Source of the DNA: Rickettsia typhi
Lineage (GTDB): Bacteria; Pseudomonadota; Alphaproteobacteria; Rickettsiales; UBA1997
Direction of reading: 5' to 3'
Assembly: GCA_945874115.1 (NCBI GenBank)
Contig: CAMCFD010000002.1
Location: 1 to 46,539 of the forward strand
Length of the DNA stretch: 46,539 nucleotides
The notes beneath the pieces were generated by a model. That model did no database searches, was not told where the DNA came from, and worked only from the letters and a program-made list of their open reading frames with translations. Every line of letters starts with the position of its first letter. Within the stretch, counting starts at the first letter, position 1. This document shows positions 25,385 through 32,754 of this stretch, in pieces. Both the position numbers and the translations under genes were made by a program.

Positions 25385-26524
25385 ATGAAATTAGGTAAGG
25401 TAAAATATTGTAAAAAATGCGTAGTTCCTTCATCTTCAGCAATTCCTATTGAATTCGATGAGAACGGCATTTGCAGCGGCTGCAGAGTTTCTAATCAAAA
25501 ATTTGAAATAGACTGGAATAGAAGAGGAAATCAATTGAAAGATTTGCTTGAGCAATATAGAAGTAAAGATAAATCAAACTATGATTGTATTATTGCGGTA
25601 AGTGGTGGAAAAGACAGCTATTTTCAGGTTCATATGATAAAAAATGTTTACAAAATGAACCCGCTATTAGTAACTTATAACGCTAATAATTGGACTGAGG
25701 CTGGATATAGAAACTTGCACAGAATGCGCGATGTATTTAATTGTGATCACATATTTTTTACACCGGGAGTTGATCTGCTGAAGAGACTAAATAGACTTTG
25801 TTTTCGCAAGATGGGCGACATGAACTGGCATGGTCATTGCGGAATATTTACTTACCCTTTTATTGCTTCGATAAAATATAATGTTCCACTTGTTTTTTAT
25901 GGCGAACACGGATTTATGGATTTAGGCGGAATGCACTCCTACAATGATTATGTTGAGCACACATATCGTTATCGCCACGAACACTCTCTTCGCGGCTATG
26001 AGTGGAGTGATATGCTTGATGACGAACAAGATAAAATCGACGCTTCCGAGTTAATCTGGGCGAGATATCCTAGCGATGATGAAATAAAAAGAGTTGGAAT
26101 GCGTGGGATTTTTATTTCTAATTATGTGCAATGGCTTCCAAATGAGCATTCAAAAATGGTTATTGAAAAATATGGTTTTGAAGTTCCCGAAGAGAAATTC
26201 GACAGAACTTACAGACAAGCATCAAACTTGGACGATATGCACGAAAACGGAGTTCATGATTACTTAAAATATATTAAGTTTGGTTATGGAAGATGCACAG
26301 ATCATGTTTGTAAAGATATCCGCGATGGCAAAATTACTCGCGAAGAAGGAATTGAATTGGTGAAGCAATACGATCATATCAAGCCAAGCGATCTAAAAAG
26401 ATGGCTTGAATATGTTAATATGAGTGAAGATGAGTTCGACAAAATTGCTGATGGCTTTCGCGACAAAAGAGTTTGGGAAAAGGCCGCCGATGGATCTTGG
26501 ATTAAAGACAATATCTGGGATTAA
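25385..26524 (+). CDS. PseA/WbpG-type N-acetyl sugar amidotransferase
   Basis: A 379-residue ATP-pyrophosphatase enzyme that converts an N-acetyl group on a sugar to acetamidino with ammonia from HisH2/HisF2. It begins with a zinc-type Cys set (Cys9, Cys12 and Cys30, Cys33) and a PP-loop SGGKDS at 73-78. LVTYNANNWTEAGYRN, FTPG, WHGHCGIFTYPF, YGEHGFMDLGG and a C-terminal RCTDHVCKDIRDGKITREEGIELV follow, all typical of this family. In Campylobacter PseA makes the 7-acetamidino form of pseudaminic acid; its place after pseF suggests the same here. UDP-ManNAc3NAcA amidination is the alternative. The stop overlaps the next ATG by 1 nt (TAATG). Confidence 0.88.
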   Translation: MKLGKVKYCKKCVVPSSSAIPIEFDENGICSGCRVSNQKFEIDWNRRGNQLKDLLEQYRSKDKSNYDCIIAVSGGKDSYFQVHMIKNVYKMNPLLVTYNANNWTEAGYRNLHRMRDVFNCDHIFFTPGVDLLKRLNRLCFRKMGDMNWHGHCGIFTYPFIASIKYNVPLVFYGEHGFMDLGGMHSYNDYVEHTYRYRHEHSLRGYEWSDMLDDEQDKIDASELIWARYPSDDEIKRVGMRGIFISNYVQWLPNEHSKMVIEKYGFEVPEEKFDRTYRQASNLDDMHENGVHDYLKYIKFGYGRCTDHVCKDIRDGKITREEGIELVKQYDHIKPSDLKRWLEYVNMSEDEFDKIADGFRDKRVWEKAADGSWIKDNIWD

Positions 26525-28002
26525 TGGCGAAAATTTTATTTTATTCAATCTATAATACTTGTGAGCCTGTTTTCGCCATAGAAATGGAAGTTATGGCAAA
26601 ACATATTGAAAATGGTGACGATGTTTATGTTTTAAGATGTCACGATGGAGAGTTAAATTATTGCGATTTAAATCCAGAGCATAGGTCAGATATTTGCATG
26701 AAATGCGATAGGTCATTTTATCAAAATATCAAATTAATCAACTTAGATCCAAAAAAAATATTAAGAATTCCTAAAATTGATATTTCTTATAAAAAAATTC
26801 CTAAGTTTTTTTCAAATATTGAAGAATTACAAAGTTTTTTTCTAGAGGGGATAAATTTTGGATTATGCACGGCGTCTACTATAATAAGCGAATATAAAGA
26901 TCATAAGATTGATACAAAAAAGCATCAAGAGAAAATATACAGATTGCTTAAAACATCATATTTTAGCTATAAATTCATGGAGAAGGTTTTTGCAGATTTA
27001 AATCCCGATGTTTTTTATCATCAAGGAGGAAGGGTTGCAAATATATATCCGCTCTACAAATTGGCGGATAAGTTAAATATCAAGAGATATTCAATAACTG
27101 ATGCTGGCGTGATGACGAAATATGATTTATTCGAAGGATTCACATTTTTTGATTTCGATAAAATTGCGCAAAATATAGAAAAAGTTTGGAACGACGATTC
27201 AAGCGATGAAGATAAAATAGAAAAAGCATCGAAATGGTTTGTTGATAAGAGAAATGGCTTAGATGTTGAATGGATGTCGTATACGAAAGATCAGCAAAAA
27301 AATCTTCTTCCGGATAATTTTAATGAAGAAAAAAATAATATTGCCATATTTAATTCTTCAATAAACGAATATTGCTCAGTTGAGAATACTCAAAACACTT
27401 TATATGAAGATGAAACTGATGCGCTAAGAAATATTTTTGAGCATTATAAAGATGACGATAATATTCATTTTTATTTAAGAATACACCCGAATCTTAAAAA
27501 CCTTGATAATACTCAGATTAAAGAACTGAGAGAAATCAGTAAGCGTGGCTATAAAAATGTGTCAATAATATGGCCAGAAGAAAAAATAGATTCATATGCT
27601 TTGTTGCTTTCTTGTAATAAAATTGTAACATTTTTCTCAACGGTTGGAGTCGAAGCTTGTTTTTGGGGAAAACCTTCAATTTTGGCAGGTAGGGCATTTT
27701 ATGAAAAATTAGATTGTTGTTATGTGCCAAAAAATCACGGTGAGTTAATGTCGCTAATCGCCAAAGATATATTGCCGAAAAATAAAAATGAGGCTATAAA
27801 ATATGGATATTGGCAAATGAAGCGCGGATATGATTATCAGAAATATGATCCTTCGAGTCATTTTGGCGGTTTATTTCTTAAGCAGTCAATGGCGGTAAAA
27901 TTTTCGTCGGTTGATAAAATTTTTCTTAAAATACGAAAAAGAAAAAGTAAAATTATCAATAAGGTTAAGAAGTTTCTTTCTAAATTTAACATTTTATTTT
28001 AA
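26524..28002 (+). CDS. GT-B-like surface polysaccharide protein, candidate nonulosonate transferase
   Basis: A 492-residue soluble protein. The N-terminal part starts AKILFYSIYNTCEPVFAIEMEVM and has a Cys-rich stretch Cys39, Cys47, Cys58 and Cys61 (CMKC), seen in a broad family of surface-carbohydrate biosynthesis proteins. The C-terminal half resembles capsule-synthesis/GT-B folds: FYLRIHPNL, VSIIWPEEKIDSYALL, VTFFSTVGVEACFWGKPSI and GRAFYEKL, with the Glu of VEACFWGKP placed like a nucleotide-binding acidic residue. It is translationally coupled to the amidotransferase. As no other transferase lies in the pse operon, it is the best local candidate to use CMP-(acetamidino)pseudaminic acid, but this is inference. 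Confidence 0.55.
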   Translation: MAKILFYSIYNTCEPVFAIEMEVMAKHIENGDDVYVLRCHDGELNYCDLNPEHRSDICMKCDRSFYQNIKLINLDPKKILRIPKIDISYKKIPKFFSNIEELQSFFLEGINFGLCTASTIISEYKDHKIDTKKHQEKIYRLLKTSYFSYKFMEKVFADLNPDVFYHQGGRVANIYPLYKLADKLNIKRYSITDAGVMTKYDLFEGFTFFDFDKIAQNIEKVWNDDSSDEDKIEKASKWFVDKRNGLDVEWMSYTKDQQKNLLPDNFNEEKNNIAIFNSSINEYCSVENTQNTLYEDETDALRNIFEHYKDDDNIHFYLRIHPNLKNLDNTQIKELREISKRGYKNVSIIWPEEKIDSYALLLSCNKIVTFFSTVGVEACFWGKPSILAGRAFYEKLDCCYVPKNHGELMSLIAKDILPKNKNEAIKYGYWQMKRGYDYQKYDPSSHFGGLFLKQSMAVKFSSVDKIFLKIRKRKSKIINKVKKFLSKFNILF

Positions 28003-28007
28003 TTACT

Positions 28008-28220
28008 ATGTCAAAAATTCTATTTTTATTTTTTATTTGTTTATTCGTTTTTCAAAACGAAGCTTACGCCTATATTAATCCAGGTACGGGAAGTGATTTT
28101 GTGCAAATGTTAATTGCATTATTGCTTGGTATTGTAAAGTTTTTCAAAAATATTGTTGCTAAAATAAAGCAATTATTGGGTTTTAAATCTAACAAAAAAA
28201 ATGACGAAGATGACAAATAG
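28008..28220 (+). CDS. Small secreted/membrane protein with YINPGTGS motif
   Basis: A 70-residue protein with a signal peptide (SKILFLFFICLFVFQNEAYA, likely cleaved after Ala21), then YINPGTGSDFVQM, a second hydrophobic helix at about 31-48 and a Lys/Asp-rich tail. I recall the Y-I-[ND]-P-G-T-G-S pattern from small uncharacterised proteins in polysaccharide loci near methyltransferase and sulfatase-like genes, and both neighbours are present here. The function is unknown; it could be a subunit or chaperone of the downstream membrane enzyme. It starts 5 nt after the GT-B-like gene and overlaps the next gene by 20 nt. Confidence 0.65.
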   Translation: MSKILFLFFICLFVFQNEAYAYINPGTGSDFVQMLIALLLGIVKFFKNIVAKIKQLLGFKSNKKNDEDDK

Positions 28221-29586
28221 AGAGCCGATTCCCTCTTCTTTCCGCGATCCTAGCGGATTTATTTTTATTGAAAATGGAGAGATTTTTAGACAAATTAATT
28301 TTTCCTATAAAGAGAATTACGATTCTTTAATCGAATCAGGTTTGTTAAAAAACCTAGTTGATAAAAATCTTTTAGTTTCTCACGAAGAAGTTAAGAACTC
28401 TGAAAATTCTGATTCTTATAAAATAATTAAGCCCAAAAAAATAGAATATATTTCATATCCATATGAGTGGAGTTTTTCGCAGTTAAAAGATGCGGCGCTT
28501 CTTACTTTGAGGACACAAAGAATTGCCTTGAAGCATAATATGAGCTTGAAAGATGCATCATCATATAATGTTCAATTTTTGGACGGAAAACCGATTTTTA
28601 TCGACAGTTTATCTTTTGAGAAATATCAAGAAGGACTTCCGTGGGTGGCATATCGACAATTTTGCCAACATTTTTTGGCGCCATTATTGTTGATGAAATA
28701 TAGCAACATAAATCTGAATCAACTTCTTCGAGTATATTTAGACGGTATTCCGCTTGATATTGCTAATTCTATTTTGCCGTTAAAAGCAAAATTCAATTTC
28801 TCGGTTTTTTTACATATTTCACTTCATTCAAAAACGCAGAAGAAGCTTGAAAATACTGATGTGAAATTTTCGAAAAATGCGAAGTTAACTAAAGCTAAAC
28901 TCCTTGATATTGTTGAGAATTTAGAAGATTTAATCGGAAATATTTCTCTGCCAAAATCACAAACGGAGTGGGGCGAATATTATACTTTCACTAATTATTC
29001 TGATTCTGCATTTAGCAATAAAAAGAAAATTATCGAGGGATTTTTAGATAAAATTAATCCAAAAACCTTGTGGGATTTGGGCGCTAATAATGGCTTGTTT
29101 AGCAGAATTGCCAGCAATAGAAAAATAAAAACAGTTGCTTTTGACATCGATCCAATCGCGGTTGAGAAAAATTATTTACAGATTAAAAATAGCAAAGAAA
29201 CTGATATCTTACCGCTGGTTCTTGATTTGACGAATCCTAGTCCGTCAATTGGCTTTGCTAATGAAGAAAGGCCATCTTTTTCGCAAAGATCAGAAACTGA
29301 TGTAATTATGGCGCTTGCTTTAATTCACCATATTTCTATTTCGAATAATGTTCCTTTTGTTAAAGTTGCAAAATATTTTGCGCAAATGACGAATTATTTG
29401 ATAATAGAGTTTGTGCCCAAATCTGATTCTCAAGTAAAAAAACTTTTAGCAACGAGAGAAGACGTGTTTCCCAGATATAATCAAAACGGGTTCGAGCAAT
29501 ATTTTTCGCAATATTTTTCAATTGTTGATTCTGTTAAAATTGAAGATTGCGACAGAGTTTTATATCTGATGAAAAAAAATAGTTAG
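28201..29586 (+). CDS. Two-domain SAM-dependent methyltransferase of polysaccharide loci
   Basis: A 461-residue protein. The N-terminal half begins near SSFRDPSGFIFIENGEIFRQ and continues with SLIESGLLKNLV, YPYEWSFSQLKDAALLTL and VQFLDGKPIFIDSLSFE, a pattern common to large methyltransferases that I associate with NoeA-like nodulation proteins. The C-terminal half is the class I core: LWDLGANNGLFSRIAS (about 290-305), AFDIDPIAV, VIMALALIHHI and LIIEFVPK. Start choice is open: ATG at 28201 overlaps the upstream gene by 20 nt, and ATG at 28210 is also possible. The acceptor is not known, but genomic grouping with the YINPGTGS and sulfatase-like genes suggests a surface glycan. Confidence 0.75.
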   Translation: MTKMTNREPIPSSFRDPSGFIFIENGEIFRQINFSYKENYDSLIESGLLKNLVDKNLLVSHEEVKNSENSDSYKIIKPKKIEYISYPYEWSFSQLKDAALLTLRTQRIALKHNMSLKDASSYNVQFLDGKPIFIDSLSFEKYQEGLPWVAYRQFCQHFLAPLLLMKYSNINLNQLLRVYLDGIPLDIANSILPLKAKFNFSVFLHISLHSKTQKKLENTDVKFSKNAKLTKAKLLDIVENLEDLIGNISLPKSQTEWGEYYTFTNYSDSAFSNKKKIIEGFLDKINPKTLWDLGANNGLFSRIASNRKIKTVAFDIDPIAVEKNYLQIKNSKETDILPLVLDLTNPSPSIGFANEERPSFSQRSETDVIMALALIHHISISNNVPFVKVAKYFAQMTNYLIIEFVPKSDSQVKKLLATREDVFPRYNQNGFEQYFSQYFSIVDSVKIEDCDRVLYLMKKNS

Positions 29587-29587
29587 A

Positions 29588-31120
29588 ATGAAATTTTACC
29601 TTCTATATCCATTTTTGACGGCGATTTTTCCGGCGGTTTTTTTATGCGCTAAGAATGTACACGAAACAAAACTTATCAACTTGTTTATAGCTTCGGTTCT
29701 TGCTTTCTTTTTATCATCTTTATTTTATTATTCCTCATTTTTAATAAACAAAGACTTTCATAAAGCAGCTTTATGCGCATTTTTAGCCATAATGATATTT
29801 TATAAATCTGGCCATTATTATAAAAAACTAGTTAATAAAAAATTGCGTGAAATTATTTTTATTAGAATTTTATACAGCTTTTTGACTCTTTTCTTTATTT
29901 ATCAAATTTTTTTATTAAGCTTAAAAATATCTTTTAATTTAGAATTATTATCGAATATTATATTTTATTTTTATGCATTCGTCATTTTAATTCCAATCGC
30001 AAAAATTATTGGTTTTTATGCGAAAAATAAAGACCAGAAGGTTAAGATTGACAAGAGAAGCGCTGTTGATGTTTTAGACAAAAACTTGCCCGATGTTTAT
30101 TATATTGTGGTTGACGGATATGCGGGAATCAATACTTTGAAAGATATTTGCGGATTTGATAATTCAGAATTTTATTCTCATCTTAAGAAAGAGGGTTTTT
30201 GTGTCAGTGATAAAACTAAGTCTAATTATACGATCACGAATTTATCTGTTTGTTCAACTTTAAACATGAATTATATTCAAGATTTTTTTGATTCTTCAAC
30301 TATATCTTCCGATCAAGGCGGAATACATAAGCTTTATAAATTTCATTTAGATAATGAGGTTTCAAGAATGTTCAAATCATATGGCTATACATATGTTCAT
30401 CTTATTAATCATTGGGAGCAAATGTATTTCAATGAAGATGAGTTTGCTGATATTTCTATAAAATCTTCCCAATCAACTGACTATTTAAAAATATTTTTAC
30501 AAAAAACTTTAATTGGTATTTATCAAGATATATTATTTTCTGCTGTTTCTAGAAAAAATATGAAATTCTTATTTGAAAAACTAAAGAATATTCACAGTAT
30601 AAAAGGGCCTAAATTTGTTTTCTCTCACCTTATTTGTCCTCACGAGCCCTATTTGTTTAATGAAAATGGCGATAAGCCTAAAATGAAAAATGAAGATCCG
30701 GCTAATAAGGAAAATATTCCTCTTTATGTTGAGCAAATAAAATATGTTAATAAAATTTTGACAGAAACTATTAGTAATATTTTGAAAAATTCAAAAAACT
30801 CGATAATAGTAATTAAGGCGGACCATGGTTCTGAATTTTTGATGAATGTTGAGTCGTCAAAATCAAAAGATGGCGCAGTAATTTGGCCTAAAGACCCGTC
30901 GCCAGAGATGTTACAAGAAAGATTCGAAATATTTAATGCTATATATCTTCCTGATAATGATGTAGAAGTTTTTGATAAATTTCAAAGTTCGGTAAATATT
31001 TTTCGCTTTATATTTAACAAATATTTTTCGACCAATTATGAGATTTTGCCAGAAAGGCAATATTATAGCAATTATGTTGATCACTTTATTTTCAGGGATG
31101 TTACTGATAAGCTGAACTGA
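29588..31120 (+). CDS. Membrane sulfatase/phosphoethanolamine-transferase-like enzyme (alkaline phosphatase superfamily)
   Basis: A 510-residue protein with four or five N-terminal membrane helices (to about residue 147) and a large extracytoplasmic domain of the alkaline phosphatase superfamily. Motifs are VYYIVVDGYAG with Asp176, SNYTITNLSVCSTLNM (212-227) holding the likely Thr/Ser nucleophile, FSHLICPHEPYLF, and IVIKADHGSEF with the Asp-His metal pair. Relatives include LTA synthase, EptA-like and sulfatase-like enzymes. It may add or remove a phosphate-containing or sulfate group on the exported glycan. It is the last gene of the plus-strand operon, 1 nt after the methyltransferase. Confidence 0.75.
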   Translation: MKFYLLYPFLTAIFPAVFLCAKNVHETKLINLFIASVLAFFLSSLFYYSSFLINKDFHKAALCAFLAIMIFYKSGHYYKKLVNKKLREIIFIRILYSFLTLFFIYQIFLLSLKISFNLELLSNIIFYFYAFVILIPIAKIIGFYAKNKDQKVKIDKRSAVDVLDKNLPDVYYIVVDGYAGINTLKDICGFDNSEFYSHLKKEGFCVSDKTKSNYTITNLSVCSTLNMNYIQDFFDSSTISSDQGGIHKLYKFHLDNEVSRMFKSYGYTYVHLINHWEQMYFNEDEFADISIKSSQSTDYLKIFLQKTLIGIYQDILFSAVSRKNMKFLFEKLKNIHSIKGPKFVFSHLICPHEPYLFNENGDKPKMKNEDPANKENIPLYVEQIKYVNKILTETISNILKNSKNSIIVIKADHGSEFLMNVESSKSKDGAVIWPKDPSPEMLQERFEIFNAIYLPDNDVEVFDKFQSSVNIFRFIFNKYFSTNYEILPERQYYSNYVDHFIFRDVTDKLN

Positions 31121-31151
31121 TTTTCATGGCTAAATCTAGTTTTGCGACAAT

Positions 31152-31799
31152 TTAAAAAAAGCAAGTCCGCACAGTTTTGCAAAGCAAATTATATCCTTTA
31201 TCTTTCAAAAATAAATAAATTTTGTCGTTGAATATATTTTCTAAACTTTCGTGAATCTCGATTAAAATTATATCTGGACAATATAAATTCCAGTTGTTTG
31301 ATTCAAGAACTTCAATCTCGTGTCCCTCTACATCAATTGACATAAAATCAATTTTTTTAACACTGCATTCATCAAGAATTTCACGCAAAGGTTTTGTGGT
31401 TATTAATTTTTCTTCAATTATTTTATATCCGGCCTTTTCGCATTCGCGCGCTTTTTCTTCGCTAAAAGTATTAAGGGCTCCATCATCGAAAATATAAAAT
31501 TTATTTGACTGGTTTTTCCCAACTAGGTTGCAAATATTAAAATCTTTTGGGCGCTTTTTGTTAAATTTATCAATATTGATTAAGTCAACATTGACGCCAT
31601 TCCAGCCGCGATCATAAAAAATTTTAGTATTAGAGAAGCGCACCGGATGATGAGCGCCGATGTCAACATAAAATCCCTGTTTCTTGTTATTCATTATCGA
31701 ATCTAATATTAAATCTTCACCTTCTTGAGAATAAGAAATATTAGATTTTAACAAATCGGGATGTTTGATAAATTTTTTTATTATTTTAAATAGTAGCAT
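31152..31799 (-). CDS. FkbM-family methyltransferase
   Basis: A 215-residue FkbM-type SAM methyltransferase. It has SQEGEDLILDSIM, the SAM motif FYVDIGAHHPVRFSNT at 43-58, an NVDLINI acidic segment, and SIDVEGHEIEVLES with PDIILIEIHE in the C-terminal half. FkbM enzymes typically O-methylate sugars or polyketides. It is the third gene of an apparent thrS-pseG-fkbM transcription unit, starting 8 nt after pseG. A pseudaminic acid or neighbouring sugar hydroxyl is a possible target, but only by position. Confidence 0.87.
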   Translation of the reverse strand: MLLFKIIKKFIKHPDLLKSNISYSQEGEDLILDSIMNNKKQGFYVDIGAHHPVRFSNTKIFYDRGWNGVNVDLINIDKFNKKRPKDFNICNLVGKNQSNKFYIFDDGALNTFSEEKARECEKAGYKIIEEKLITTKPLREILDECSVKKIDFMSIDVEGHEIEVLESNNWNLYCPDIILIEIHESLENIFNDKIYLFLKDKGYNLLCKTVRTCFF

Positions 31800-31807
31800 T
31801 TATTTTT

Positions 31808-32749
31808 TTAATTGATGATGGAAGAATAAATTCTTTGTGTGCCTTGTGCGTCAACTAAGTCTTTAATTTCGTTAAAAAACTTTTGATAATTTGCCGAAAC
31901 TTTGTAATAAAATTCTTCAAAATTTCCATTAAATCCAAGTTTGGTAAAAATTTTCCCCTGATTATCCGCTATTTTTACCATATAGGTTGGAAGCGCTAAG
32001 GAGCACCTTTCCCAAGTGCTTGTGCCTCCAGCCGCAAAGGCAATATCGGCGTCATAAATTAATTTTGCCATGTTGGCCTGTTTATGAATCGTGATTTTAT
32101 TTTTCGATTTTTGCGCGAATTCTTCTATTGTTTTTAAATTAACTGCGTCAAAACCCAAAACAACATTTATTTCGCCGCTAAATTTCGATTTTTCAATTTC
32201 TTGAAGCGCATTTAAACTGTGATTTTTTAAGTCAGATCCACCAAAATTTACTAAAATATTGGCAATGTTTTTTGTGGTTGATCTTTTTTCGAGTGCTTTT
32301 TGTCTAAGTTCTAGAAACTCTTCGCGAAGTAGACAATATTTGGTTCCTGCCAATATTTCACAATTTTTTCCAACAAGATTTTCATAATCTTCAACTTTTG
32401 ATCCAATATTTTGATCAAGCAAAATATCACAATTATGTTTTCTATTCGCTAAATCGTCAATTACTAAAATTTTTTGTGCAAACTCTCGAAAATGACTTTC
32501 ATATTTTTCGTCTAAATTATAATTATCGACGATTAATAAATCGCAATTTTGGGGATTTTTGTAAAATTCTTGCGGTTGAATTTGCGTGAACTTTTCGAGA
32601 TTTTTGATAAAGTTATAACTCTCATTTGAGGTGGCAAAAAAACATTTCCAGCCTTTATTTTCAAGGAAATTTGCAAGAGTGATGCATCTTATAACGTGAC
32701 CCGTGCCAATATTTAGTGAAGCTTCGCAAGAAAATATTGCAGTTTTCAT
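31808..32749 (-). CDS. pseG: UDP-2,4-diacetamido-2,4,6-trideoxy-AltN hydrolase, pseudaminic acid step 4
   Basis: A 313-residue GT-B-fold nucleotide-sugar hydrolase that removes UDP from the PseH product to give the PseI substrate. The N-terminus carries the PseG signature GTGHVIRC (15-22) with the catalytic His18, then VDNYNLDEKY, VIDDLANRKHNCDILLDQN, GTKYCLLREEF, NFGGSD, and FAAGGTSTWERC in the donor-binding C-terminal half. It is the only pse gene outside the pse operon, lies on the opposite strand and starts 5 nt after thrS. It has no own leader, so it is probably transcribed from the thrS promoter. Confidence 0.92.
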   Translation of the reverse strand: MKTAIFSCEASLNIGTGHVIRCITLANFLENKGWKCFFATSNESYNFIKNLEKFTQIQPQEFYKNPQNCDLLIVDNYNLDEKYESHFREFAQKILVIDDLANRKHNCDILLDQNIGSKVEDYENLVGKNCEILAGTKYCLLREEFLELRQKALEKRSTTKNIANILVNFGGSDLKNHSLNALQEIEKSKFSGEINVVLGFDAVNLKTIEEFAQKSKNKITIHKQANMAKLIYDADIAFAAGGTSTWERCSLALPTYMVKIADNQGKIFTKLGFNGNFEEFYYKVSANYQKFFNEIKDLVDAQGTQRIYSSIIN

Positions 32750-32754
32750 GAATA

